From positions 1 to 6,103 of the forward strand of contig JAHFAB010000129.1 in the NCBI GenBank assembly GCA_023250795.1: 6,103 nt of DNA, written 5' to 3'. Shown piece after piece: positions 1-5,057 of this stretch. Each line of letters opens with the position of its first letter. Within the stretch, counting starts at the first letter, position 1. The notes below the pieces were generated by a model. The model was not told the origin of the DNA. It saw nothing but the letters and a program-made list of their open reading frames with translations, and did not search any database. The translations under genes were made by a program, and so were the position numbers. Source of the stretch: Bacteriovoracaceae bacterium (GTDB taxonomy: Bacteria; Bdellovibrionota; UBA1018).

Positions 1-432
1 CCCTTTGAAGCTGAAATTTTAGATATTTCCATGGGTGGTTGTTTTATCAAAGTTCGCACTGAGATTAACCAAGACGAGCCACTCACTCTTGAGTTTACTG
101 TTTTTGGGCAAACTTTTCGTAGCATTGGGGTTGCCGTGTGGAGAACGCATAGCACCGTCACCCATCCAAAAGGAGTAGGAGTTAAATTCGCCCCTCTCTC
201 TCGCCCCGATCGTCGAATGCTCAAAGCCGTCATCCAAAGACTCAAGAAAATTACAGGCCTCTACAGTTCCGCTCGCTATCTCATGAACCAAGAAGAGCTA
301 AATAAACGAATCGAAGAATTGCGCTCTTCCAAACTCAGTGATATCGGACCTGAGCACGAAGAAGAGAGTGACTTAGAAAATGAACATGAGACTAGAAATG
401 AAGAGGCCGAAAGAAAAGCAAACCGGAGATAG
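1..432 (+). CDS. PilZ-domain protein, C-terminal part (5' end outside window)
   Basis: The reading frame is open from base 1 and ends at TAG 430-432, so the start lies upstream. PilZ domains typically bind cyclic di-GMP and control motility, adhesion or exopolysaccharide. Seen here: the D-x-S-x-x-G signature as DISMGG at bases 22-39, followed by beta-strand-like alternation, and the closing GVGVKF strand at about 172-189. The N-terminal RxxxR part of the c-di-GMP site, if present, is outside the window, so binding ability cannot be judged. After the domain comes a helix-prone basic stretch. The last ~26 residues (bases 355-429) are highly charged, rich in Glu with Arg/Lys, and probably disordered or coiled. 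The ATG at 31 sits inside the PilZ motif and is not the true start. A 96-bp gap separates it from the toxin gene. The family call is firm; the cellular role is unknown. Confidence 0.85.
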   Translation, partial: PFEAEILDISMGGCFIKVRTEINQDEPLTLEFTVFGQTFRSIGVAVWRTHSTVTHPKGVGVKFAPLSRPDRRMLKAVIQRLKKITGLYSSARYLMNQEELNKRIEELRSSKLSDIGPEHEEESDLENEHETRNEEAERKANRR

Positions 433-452
433 TCCAAGAAGATATTTTTCAT

Positions 453-470
453 CTCTATGATTTCATAGAG
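453..470. repeat. Perfect inverted repeat after the PilZ gene
   Basis: CTCTATGA and TCATAGAG form perfect 8-bp arms around a 2-nt centre; as a hairpin this is 7 bp with a 4-nt loop. It lies 20 bp after the PilZ stop codon and 24 bp before the toxin -35 box. No T-run follows it on either strand (the plus strand continues GAAATAATAA), so it is not a standard intrinsic terminator. It could be a weak terminator, an mRNA 3' end stabiliser, or a protein-binding site. Confidence 0.45.
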
Positions 471-493
471 GAAATAATAATACATGGTTGTAA

Positions 494-522
494 TTGCCAT
501 AGGGTTATAAATACTATATAAT
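494..522 (+). promoter_or_regulatory. Sigma70-type promoter of the toxin-antitoxin module
   Basis: The -35 box is TTGCCA (494-499) and the -10 box is a perfect TATAAT (517-522), with an optimal 17-bp spacer. Transcription would be expected to start around 528-530, that is at the toxin TTG codon (529). There is no Shine-Dalgarno between the -10 and the start, so the message is predicted to be leaderless. An imperfect inverted repeat (GGTTATA 503-509 and TATAATC 517-523, one G-T pair) covers the -10 and could be an operator for the antitoxin or toxin-antitoxin complex, as is usual for such modules. The boxes are seen directly; the operator is only a guess. Confidence 0.65.
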
Positions 523-528
523 CAAACC

Positions 529-798
529 TTGAGCTGGAAGATTGGGTTTACCAAAAAAGCAAGTAAACAAGTTGCAAGGCTTCCTCAAAAGCAGCGAGAT
601 TTTCTCGAACTTCTTTTGATTGATATTCAGGTGAACGGTCCAGTTAGAACAGATTGGTCAAATTATTCAAAGTTGGGTCCTGGTGAACACCACTGCCATT
701 TAAGCTATCGCTATGTAGCGTGCTGGAAAGTGATTAATGACCAGATCCATATTATAGAGGTGTATTATGCGGGCACACGCGAAGGAGCGCCTTACTGA
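529..798 (+). CDS. RelE/HigB-superfamily toxin of a type II toxin-antitoxin module
   Basis: This 89-residue protein is the usual size for RelE/ParE-fold toxins; the RelE/HigB branch cleaves mRNA at the ribosome. Family features: an N-terminal strand WKIGFTKKA (residues 3-11), a helical hairpin with RLPQKQRDFLELLL (17-30), then HHCHLSYRYVACWKV (54-68), and the C-terminal strand IIEVYYAGTREGAPY (75-89), where catalytic residues of the fold usually lie. The only plausible start is TTG 529, because an in-frame TAA stands at 508-510 and no ATG or GTG lies between; family members typically begin just before the W-K-I strand. It has no Shine-Dalgarno and starts about where transcription should begin. 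The stop lies 32 nt inside the antitoxin gene. Toxin-first order resembles higBA. Which subfamily it belongs to, and whether it is active, cannot be told from sequence. Confidence 0.85.
   Translation: MSWKIGFTKKASKQVARLPQKQRDFLELLLIDIQVNGPVRTDWSNYSKLGPGEHHCHLSYRYVACWKVINDQIHIIEVYYAGTREGAPY
756..762 (+). promoter_or_regulatory. Ribosome binding site of the antitoxin
   Basis: AGAGGTG lies inside the toxin coding sequence, with 4 nt between it and the ATG at 767. It is the clearest Shine-Dalgarno in the left half of the window and supports the ATG 767 start. It contrasts with the toxin, which has none: translation signals favour the antitoxin, as expected for a safe toxin-antitoxin ratio. Confidence 0.6.
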
Positions 799-1150
799 AG
801 TAAGAGTTATTATTGGAGAAGAAAAATCTAAGATTTTCCTTGTTCCAAATGACAATATTAAAAATGTTCGAACTCAAGTCAGAGAGATTTTGAGTGCTGC
901 ACAAGAAAATGGAGAAATCATTCCTGCTGAGAAGATGTTTCCAAGTCTGATTGATTCTTCTATACGTCCGGGTGTTGCTCTTCGAATAGCTCGATTAAAG
1001 TCAGGTCTGAGCCAGCTCAGGCTTGCTGAAAAAATAGTTTGTGAACAGAGTGATATATCTAAAATGGAATCAGGAAAAATTTCAATTGGAAAAGCCAGAG
1101 CAAAAAAACTGGGATTAGTACTTCGCATTAATTATCGAGTATTTTTGTAA
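767..1150 (+). CDS. XRE-family antitoxin (HigA-like)
   Basis: This 127-residue protein most likely neutralises the toxin encoded just upstream and represses the shared promoter. Its N-terminal half (to about residue 60) includes a short beta segment, VRVIIGEEKSKIFLVP (12-27), and a helical linker, and probably contacts the toxin. The C-terminal half is a Cro/C1-type helix-turn-helix: RPGVALRIARLKSGLSQ (67-83), helix LRLAEKI (84-90), recognition helix around QSDISKMESG (94-103), then the ending IGKARAKKLGLVL and the family-typical terminus YRVFL. The ATG at 767 overlaps the toxin gene by 32 nt in another frame and has a good ribosome binding site; no later in-frame start precedes the conserved region. 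Toxin and antitoxin must be co-transcribed. tadA begins 16 bp downstream and may receive read-through. Confidence 0.88.
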   Translation: MRAHAKERLTEVRVIIGEEKSKIFLVPNDNIKNVRTQVREILSAAQENGEIIPAEKMFPSLIDSSIRPGVALRIARLKSGLSQLRLAEKIVCEQSDISKMESGKISIGKARAKKLGLVLRINYRVFL

Positions 1151-1155
1151 TACTC
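1137..1155. repeat. Inverted repeat over the antitoxin stop codon
   Basis: GAGTATT (1137-1143) and AATACTC (1149-1155) form a 7-bp stem with a 5-nt loop spanning the antitoxin stop codon. It is not followed by a T-run, so it is a poor terminator, and it ends 11 bp before the tadA start. The left arm encodes the conserved antitoxin terminus (RVFL), so part of the match is imposed by coding. Its half-sites GAGTA and TACTC are the same as those in the palindromes near 2866-2918, with a wider gap. Confidence 0.35.
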
Positions 1156-1166
1156 TGTTCAACAAA

Positions 1167-1628
1167 ATGAAAAAAAATGTTGCGCTAGAGCAAAAATATC
1201 TCAATACTGCCTTGAAACTCGCTCAAAAAGCCGCCTCTAAAAATGAAGTCCCAGTCGGAGCCCTTGTTCTTTATCAGGATAAAGTCATTAGTCGTGCTTA
1301 CAATCTACGCGAAAAAAAACATGACCCTACTGCTCATGCTGAGATCTTAGCCCTCAGGTCTGCCGCCCGAAAATTAAAATCTTGGAGACTCACTGATTGC
1401 ACTTTAGTCGTCACTCTTGAGCCTTGCCCTATGTGCCTGGCGGCTTGTCAACAAGCCCGAATTACAAAAGTGATATACGGTGCTCAAGACCTGAAAGGTG
1501 GAGCTCTGAGTTTGGGCTACCGTTTACACGAAGACAGTAAAACAAATCACAGGTTTTCAGTGGAGTGGGTGAACATGCCCGAGTGTGGGAAAGTTTTGAG
1601 CGGGTTTTTTAGGAACCGTCGCGCATAA
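1167..1628 (+). CDS. tadA: tRNA-specific adenosine deaminase TadA
   Basis: TadA is a cytosolic, zinc-dependent enzyme that converts adenosine 34 to inosine in the wobble position of tRNA-Arg(ACG), letting one tRNA read several arginine codons; it is normally essential. This 153-residue protein has the full deaminase signature: HAE at residues 57-59 (zinc ligand His57 and catalytic proton shuttle Glu59) in DPTAHAEI, and PCPMC at 86-90 (zinc ligands Cys87 and Cys90) in TLEPCPMC. It also has the TadA-type opening NEVPVGALV (26-34) and YGAQDLKGGA (104-113). Length and ends fit the family. The ATG at 1167 lies 16 bp after the antitoxin stop; no clear Shine-Dalgarno or own promoter is visible, so it may depend on transcription from the toxin-antitoxin or PilZ side. 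Its last 20 nt overlap the convergent ATPase gene. A free-base (guanine or cytosine) deaminase is less likely given these motifs. Confidence 0.93.
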   Translation: MKKNVALEQKYLNTALKLAQKAASKNEVPVGALVLYQDKVISRAYNLREKKHDPTAHAEILALRSAARKLKSWRLTDCTLVVTLEPCPMCLAACQQARITKVIYGAQDLKGGALSLGYRLHEDSKTNHRFSVEWVNMPECGKVLSGFFRNRRA

Positions 1629-2856
1629 TCCACTCATGCACTGGCAAACACTGAATCGTATATCCCTCAAACTTCCTAGTCTCTCTCAGGTTTCGTGTAA
1701 GGATCAGTCCTTCACGCAATTTCAAAGTTTTTAGGCACTCCAAGAGAGAATTGATCTCACGCTTTTCGGTAGCTTCATTTTCTAAATTGGCATCACAAAC
1801 CTGAATTGCTTGAAGAGGTTTACCAAGATGGGTCAGAACAAAGTCCACCTCACCCTTGCCTTTAAAGTAAGAAATTTCACTTTTACGACGGCAAAGCTCT
1901 AGAAATACAGCATTCTCAGTCTGTCTTCCCCGATCCATTCGATCAGCACGAATGATCACATTCCTCATACCCATATCAATCACATAAACTTTTTTTGGAT
2001 CTCTGGTTTGGACTTTTAGGTTCAAGTGATAGCGATTGACTTCAAAAACTAAGAACGCTTCATTGAGAAACCGAGTCAAATCCGAAGATGTCCTTGTTGG
2101 AATATCAAATGCCTTTTGGATACTACTATAAGAATGGAGACAGCTTGCATTGTTGAAATACCAGCCCACAAGCTGATCTAGTGCTTTTCTGTTTCGAATT
2201 TCATTTCTGGCTACGACATCCTTTGAGATAATATCATACAAGTACTGTTGGAGTAAATCAACCCGTTCGTTCTCCTCTTGTGTATGAACTACTTTGGGAA
2301 AACCACCCCATTTCAAATATCGACCAAACTCAGAAAGCAAATCAGAATGAGTCTTCTTTTCGAAATCTAAAACTTCTTTGAAAGAAAGGGGCCATAGATT
2401 AAGGACCTTTACACGTCCAGTGAGCGATGTAGCTAGCTCAGTGCTCAACATGCGAGAAGAAGACCCTGTGACAATGATTTGGTATCGATTGAGATCAATT
2501 TGTTTTCGAACCCAACGTTCCCATCCATTGACGTTTTGTATTTCATCTAAAACTATGACTTCAGGAGAGTGCCCGTACTCTTCTTTATAGAGCGTTAATA
2601 GTTCATCTAAAGAATGCGTACTTCCGCCCCCTAAAAACAAGGGATCTTCAAAATTATAATATAATACCTTCTCAGAAACCTGGTACGCACACTGGATGGC
2701 CGCCCATGTTTTTCCACAGCGGCGAACTCCGATTACTGCTAGTGCTCTTTCTTTAGGAAGAAGAATCGTATGGTCCCTCAGAACAGCACTTTTCCTAATT
2801 TCTTCTGCTCTCTCCTTCCATTCTCTAATGCTGATTAAAAGCTGCTGTAAAACCAT
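1609..2856 (-). CDS. AAA_14 / DUF4143 ATPase of unknown function
   Basis: This 415-residue protein matches the widespread AAA-like ATPases with an N-terminal AAA_14 and a C-terminal DUF4143 domain, whose biological role is unsettled. Seen: Walker A GVRRCGKT (43-50), Walker B VIVLDEIQN (100-108), a sensor-like TGSSSRML (130-137) and the LTGR arginine (148). A likely winged-helix stretch, SYSSIQKAFDIPTRTSSDLT (242-261), is followed by the C-terminal part with VFLELCRRK (317-325), GEVDFV (335-340) and AIQVC (350-354), a layout like a PD-(D/E)XK nuclease fold with uncertain catalytic residues. No transmembrane segment is apparent. The ATG at 2856 lacks a Shine-Dalgarno and lies 6 bp from a -10 box. 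It reads in the same direction as the GMC oxidase (42 bp apart) but has its own promoter with palindromes. The 3' end overlaps tadA tail-to-tail. Such genes often occur singly and patchily, suggesting transfer; that is inference here. Confidence 0.9.
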   Translation of the reverse strand: MVLQQLLISIREWKERAEEIRKSAVLRDHTILLPKERALAVIGVRRCGKTWAAIQCAYQVSEKVLYYNFEDPLFLGGGSTHSLDELLTLYKEEYGHSPEVIVLDEIQNVNGWERWVRKQIDLNRYQIIVTGSSSRMLSTELATSLTGRVKVLNLWPLSFKEVLDFEKKTHSDLLSEFGRYLKWGGFPKVVHTQEENERVDLLQQYLYDIISKDVVARNEIRNRKALDQLVGWYFNNASCLHSYSSIQKAFDIPTRTSSDLTRFLNEAFLVFEVNRYHLNLKVQTRDPKKVYVIDMGMRNVIIRADRMDRGRQTENAVFLELCRRKSEISYFKGKGEVDFVLTHLGKPLQAIQVCDANLENEATEKREINSLLECLKTLKLREGLILTRNLRETRKFEGYTIQCLPVHEWIMRDGS

Positions 2857-2862
2857 AATTCA

Positions 2863-2891
2863 ATATTAATGAGTATACTCATTAAAGTCAA
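2863..2891 (-). promoter_or_regulatory. Sigma70-type promoter of the AAA_14/DUF4143 gene
   Basis: Read on the minus strand, the -35 is TTGACT (plus 2886-2891) and the -10 is TAATAT (plus 2863-2868), with a 17-bp spacer (2869-2885). The -10 ends 6 bp before the ATG, so transcription should begin at or next to the start codon, giving a leaderless mRNA. The spacer plus half of the -10 is occupied by a perfect 20-bp palindrome, the classical position for a repressor that blocks RNA polymerase. Confidence 0.65.
2866..2885. promoter_or_regulatory. Perfect 20-bp palindrome inside the ATPase promoter (probable operator)
   Basis: TTAATGAGTATACTCATTAA reads identically on both strands. It lies exactly between the -35 and -10 boxes of the ATPase promoter, overlapping three bases of the -10. 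Together with the near copy at 2899-2918, 33 bp away start to start (about three helical turns), it looks like a double operator for a dimeric or cooperative DNA-binding protein. The regulator is not known. Confidence 0.6.
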
Positions 2892-2896
2892 TAGTT

Positions 2897-2920
2897 AATT
2901 AATGAGTATCCTCATTAATT
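2897..2920. promoter_or_regulatory. Second palindrome copy, overlapping the GMC oxidase stop codon
   Basis: The core at 2899-2918 differs from the 2866-2885 palindrome by one base (TATC instead of TATA at the centre), and the outer arms extend to perfect 10-bp inverted repeats (AATTAATGAG at 2897-2906, CTCATTAATT at 2911-2920). It lies upstream of the ATPase -35 and encodes the last six residues and stop of the GMC oxidase. On the plus strand it is followed by T's to 2924, so it could also fold as a weak terminator for antisense transcription; its AT-rich stem makes that doubtful. Confidence 0.55.
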
Positions 2921-4524
2921 TTTTGACCACACTTTGAGCGAATTCTGCTCATCGCTCGCTCCGTAAGTGCTGTAATGGTCAAACTCGGGTTAACTCCCAA
3001 GTTTGCAGGAATGACGGAACCATCGCAGATATACAGTCCTGAGTAACCAAACACTTCGTGACTGATATCAATCACGCCAGTCTCAGGCGATGCTCCAATC
3101 CCACATCCTCCCAAGATATGAGCAGTAGTCGGAATATTGAGCAAAACTTCGTTCACAGCGCTCTGTGGGATCCCATCTACTTTCTCTGCAAAAGCCCGGG
3201 CCACCTGATGCCCGACGGGAATGTAAGACGGGATTTTCCGAGAACCCACCTCGGGCTTGGTCGTCATACGCTTTCCAAATAAAGTGAAAAGATTTCTCCC
3301 AAGACGAAACTGCATCTTATTGTCTAAAGTCTGCATCACGAGAAAAATCACGGTGGTTTCGGCCCATCTGAAGTTCAAGAGAAGTTTAAGTGTCTCAAAC
3401 GGACGTATTAGTAAAGTCCAACAAAACTTGATCGGTCGTAAAATCCAATTCGCGTGAGAAGTTCCATCCACCATGGGACCTGCAAGTAATCTCATGAAAT
3501 CCGAACCACGAGGGTACCGGACAGGCTCAATATGAGTGTGATCATCGGGGTGAAAAATAGAAGAAATAGCAACCCCCTCTGAACAGTTGATCTCTGATCG
3601 ATATTTTCTCGTCGTGACGCCAATGAGTGCCTCACTATTGGTTCTCACATCGTGCCCCAACCTAGGTGAGAGTTTGGGAAGGGTTTTTGTCACATTTTTA
3701 CATTTCAAAAGAAGATGAACGGTGCCTAAGACTCCTGCAGCCACAATCACACGCTTTGCTCTGAGTTTTCTGGGATTCTTTCTAAACCAAGCGGTGGAAG
3801 TCTCGATTTCAACTTCGTAACCTTCACGATCCAATGGCCGCAAGTTTTTTACATTTGTTTCTGGGAGAATTTTCGCTCCCATTTTCTCTGCAAAATAGAG
3901 GTAATTTTTATCTAAAGTATTTTTTGCAAGGTGGCGACACCCCACCATACAACCTCCACAATAGATACAACCGCTTCGTTCAGGTCCTGCTCCACCAAAA
4001 TAGGGGTCTGGAACTTTTTTCCCCGGATCTCCAAAAAAAACTCCCACTTCGGAGGGCTTGAACGTGTTCTCTTTTCCAAGCTCTTTGGCACATTCCCTCA
4101 ATTTTTCGTCTATAAAAGTGAGTTTGGGATTAGTCACTACGCCTAACATTTTCTTGGCAACTCCGTAAAACGGCTCGAGTTCGTTTTTCCAATCAGCTAG
4201 ATCTTTCCAAACGGGAGATTCGAAAAATTCTTTTCCAGGTTGGAGCAAAGTATTGGCATAAACCAAGCTTCCCCCTCCCACTCCTGTGCCGCTTAAGACT
4301 AATATATTTTTAAAAAGACTTAGATTTTGGATCCCGAAACATTTGAAAAGTGGAAACCATAGATAGCGACGGATGTCCCAATTTGTTTTGGGGTAATCTT
4401 CTGGACTAAAGCGTTTCCCACGCTCTATGACACAAACAGAATATCCTTTTTCAGCCAAACGCATCGCTGAAACGCTGCCGCCAAAGCCTGAGCCTATAAT
4501 GATAAAATCATAATCGTATTCCAT
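2899..4524 (-). CDS. GMC-family FAD-dependent oxidoreductase, cholesterol-oxidase-like
   Basis: This 541-residue flavoenzyme would oxidise an alcohol or sterol-like hydroxyl group using FAD. Seen: Rossmann motif GSGFGG (11-16) with ribose-binding Glu34 in VIERG, the second FAD-contact region LSGTGVGGGSLVYAN (77-91), VIVAAGVLGT (259-268), and the C-terminal TTAHILGGCGIG (466-477) followed by GLYICDGSVIPANLGVNPSLT (496-516). His469 and Asn512 sit where the catalytic His and Asn of the GMC fold are expected. A cysteine cluster CX2CX2CX3C (186, 189, 192, 196) resembles an iron-sulfur ligand set. No Tat signal or twin arginine is seen, so it is probably cytoplasmic or membrane-associated. The ATG at 4524 has a good Shine-Dalgarno. 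The C-terminal INEDTH is encoded by a palindrome. The substrate cannot be predicted; sterol oxidation is only the closest family analogy. Confidence 0.87.
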   Translation of the reverse strand: MEYDYDFIIIGSGFGGSVSAMRLAEKGYSVCVIERGKRFSPEDYPKTNWDIRRYLWFPLFKCFGIQNLSLFKNILVLSGTGVGGGSLVYANTLLQPGKEFFESPVWKDLADWKNELEPFYGVAKKMLGVVTNPKLTFIDEKLRECAKELGKENTFKPSEVGVFFGDPGKKVPDPYFGGAGPERSGCIYCGGCMVGCRHLAKNTLDKNYLYFAEKMGAKILPETNVKNLRPLDREGYEVEIETSTAWFRKNPRKLRAKRVIVAAGVLGTVHLLLKCKNVTKTLPKLSPRLGHDVRTNSEALIGVTTRKYRSEINCSEGVAISSIFHPDDHTHIEPVRYPRGSDFMRLLAGPMVDGTSHANWILRPIKFCWTLLIRPFETLKLLLNFRWAETTVIFLVMQTLDNKMQFRLGRNLFTLFGKRMTTKPEVGSRKIPSYIPVGHQVARAFAEKVDGIPQSAVNEVLLNIPTTAHILGGCGIGASPETGVIDISHEVFGYSGLYICDGSVIPANLGVNPSLTITALTERAMSRIRSKCGQKINEDTH

Positions 4525-4529
4525 ATGCG

Positions 4530-4548
4530 CTCCCTTATTCGTATCATA
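4530..4548 (-). promoter_or_regulatory. Ribosome binding site and probable -10 box of the GMC oxidase
   Basis: On the minus strand AAGGGAG (plus 4530-4536) lies 5 nt before the ATG and decides the start. A -10-like TATGAT (plus 4543-4548) lies 18 nt upstream of the ATG, allowing a short leader. At a 17-bp spacing the -35 position reads TTTCGT, a poor match, so the promoter is uncertain or needs an activator. Confidence 0.45.
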
Positions 4549-4579
4549 ATTCTTTCTCCCCCTTCACGAAAATTTGCGC

Positions 4580-4585
4580 TATGCT
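4580..4585 (+). promoter_or_regulatory. Possible -10 box of the DUF6941-like / ABC operon
   Basis: TATGCT ends exactly 6 bp before the ATG at 4592, and no Shine-Dalgarno lies between, repeating the geometry seen at the toxin and ATPase genes. No convincing -35 hexamer is found at 16-18 bp upstream. It lies in the 67-bp region (4525-4591) shared with the divergent GMC oxidase gene. Confidence 0.35.
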
Positions 4586-4591
4586 CCCCTC

Positions 4592-5044
4592 ATGTCACTA
4601 AAACTCCATTTTGCAAGTCTGTCACAGGGAGCTTCCGTGGATCAGCAGACCGGACAACTTTCAGTCTTTGATCTCATCGAAGAAGTCAGAGTGCCCACTT
4701 TACCCATCCAGCTCCAAACGCTGGTGATCTCTCTGGCTTTAGAAAAAACAACTGCATCAGCAGCCAAGGGGAAAATGTTTATTCACCTTTTCACTCCGGA
4801 CGGCAAGCAAGCCCTGGTGGGCTCAGGCGATATGCACATCCCCACAGAGCAAAAACGAATGAAGGCGGTTTTTAGGTTTGGGGGATTTCCCATTCAACTC
4901 TTTGGCTCTTATCGTTTTGTTTTATCTTGGGTGAATGATATCGGGACAAAAGAAGGCGAAGCTTTATTGGATTTTGATGTGATCCAAGTCACTCAATTGG
5001 CTCAAGGGATGGATCCATCAGATAAACCTCTGGTTACTCATTAG
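4592..5044 (+). CDS. DUF6941-like conserved hypothetical protein
   Basis: This 150-residue soluble protein has no signal peptide or membrane segment. It shows the pattern I associate with the DUF6941 family: an opening strand MSLKLHFASLSQGASVD (1-17), then QQTGQLSVFDLIEEV (18-32), a central alternation of strands and turns with HLFTPDGKQ (65-73), and GSYRFVLSWVND (105-116). No function is established for the family, and I see no catalytic motif. The overall look is an all-beta fold. I chose ATG 4592 rather than the in-frame TTG 4574 because the family pattern begins at MSLKLHF and the TTG would place coding sequence over the likely -10 box. The membrane protein gene follows after 13 bp, so the two are probably in one operon with the ABC ATPase. 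The family assignment is from memory and moderate. Confidence 0.7.
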   Translation: MSLKLHFASLSQGASVDQQTGQLSVFDLIEEVRVPTLPIQLQTLVISLALEKTTASAAKGKMFIHLFTPDGKQALVGSGDMHIPTEQKRMKAVFRFGGFPIQLFGSYRFVLSWVNDIGTKEGEALLDFDVIQVTQLAQGMDPSDKPLVTH

Positions 5045-5057
5045 GCAGCCCCACATT

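Noticed and set aside
31..33. ATG 31 as the start of the PilZ gene
   Set aside because: The frame is open upstream to base 1 and this ATG falls in the middle of the conserved D-x-S-x-x-G motif, so it is an internal methionine.
433..528. Small RNA or third toxin-antitoxin component between the PilZ and toxin genes
   Set aside because: Only an inverted repeat and the toxin promoter are visible; no second promoter with a terminator pair and no small open frame with a start signal was found.
874..1128. Minus-strand reading frame opposite the antitoxin, and similar antisense frames at 19-291 and 276-500
   Set aside because: They show no family features and no start signals, and lie opposite well-supported genes or the PilZ tail.
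1577..1608. Possible intrinsic terminator near the tadA 3' end (CCCG ... CGGG then six T's)
   Set aside because: The stem is only 4 bp with a loop of about 20 nt and lies within the tadA coding sequence before its stop, so it would cut the message short; the T-run is explained by coding for Phe.
2897..2924. Palindrome plus T-run on the plus strand as a rho-independent terminator
   Set aside because: The stem is very AT-rich, no plus-strand gene ends nearby, and the near-identical copy inside the ATPase promoter points to an operator instead.
3058..4146. Several plus-strand reading frames opposite the GMC oxidase
   Set aside because: They have low-complexity or implausible compositions with no recognisable motif; they are by-products of the oxidase codons.
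4574..4591. N-terminal extension of the DUF6941-like protein from TTG 4574
   Set aside because: It adds six residues that do not fit the family pattern, overlaps the likely -10 box, and ATG 4592 gives the expected MSLKLHF beginning.
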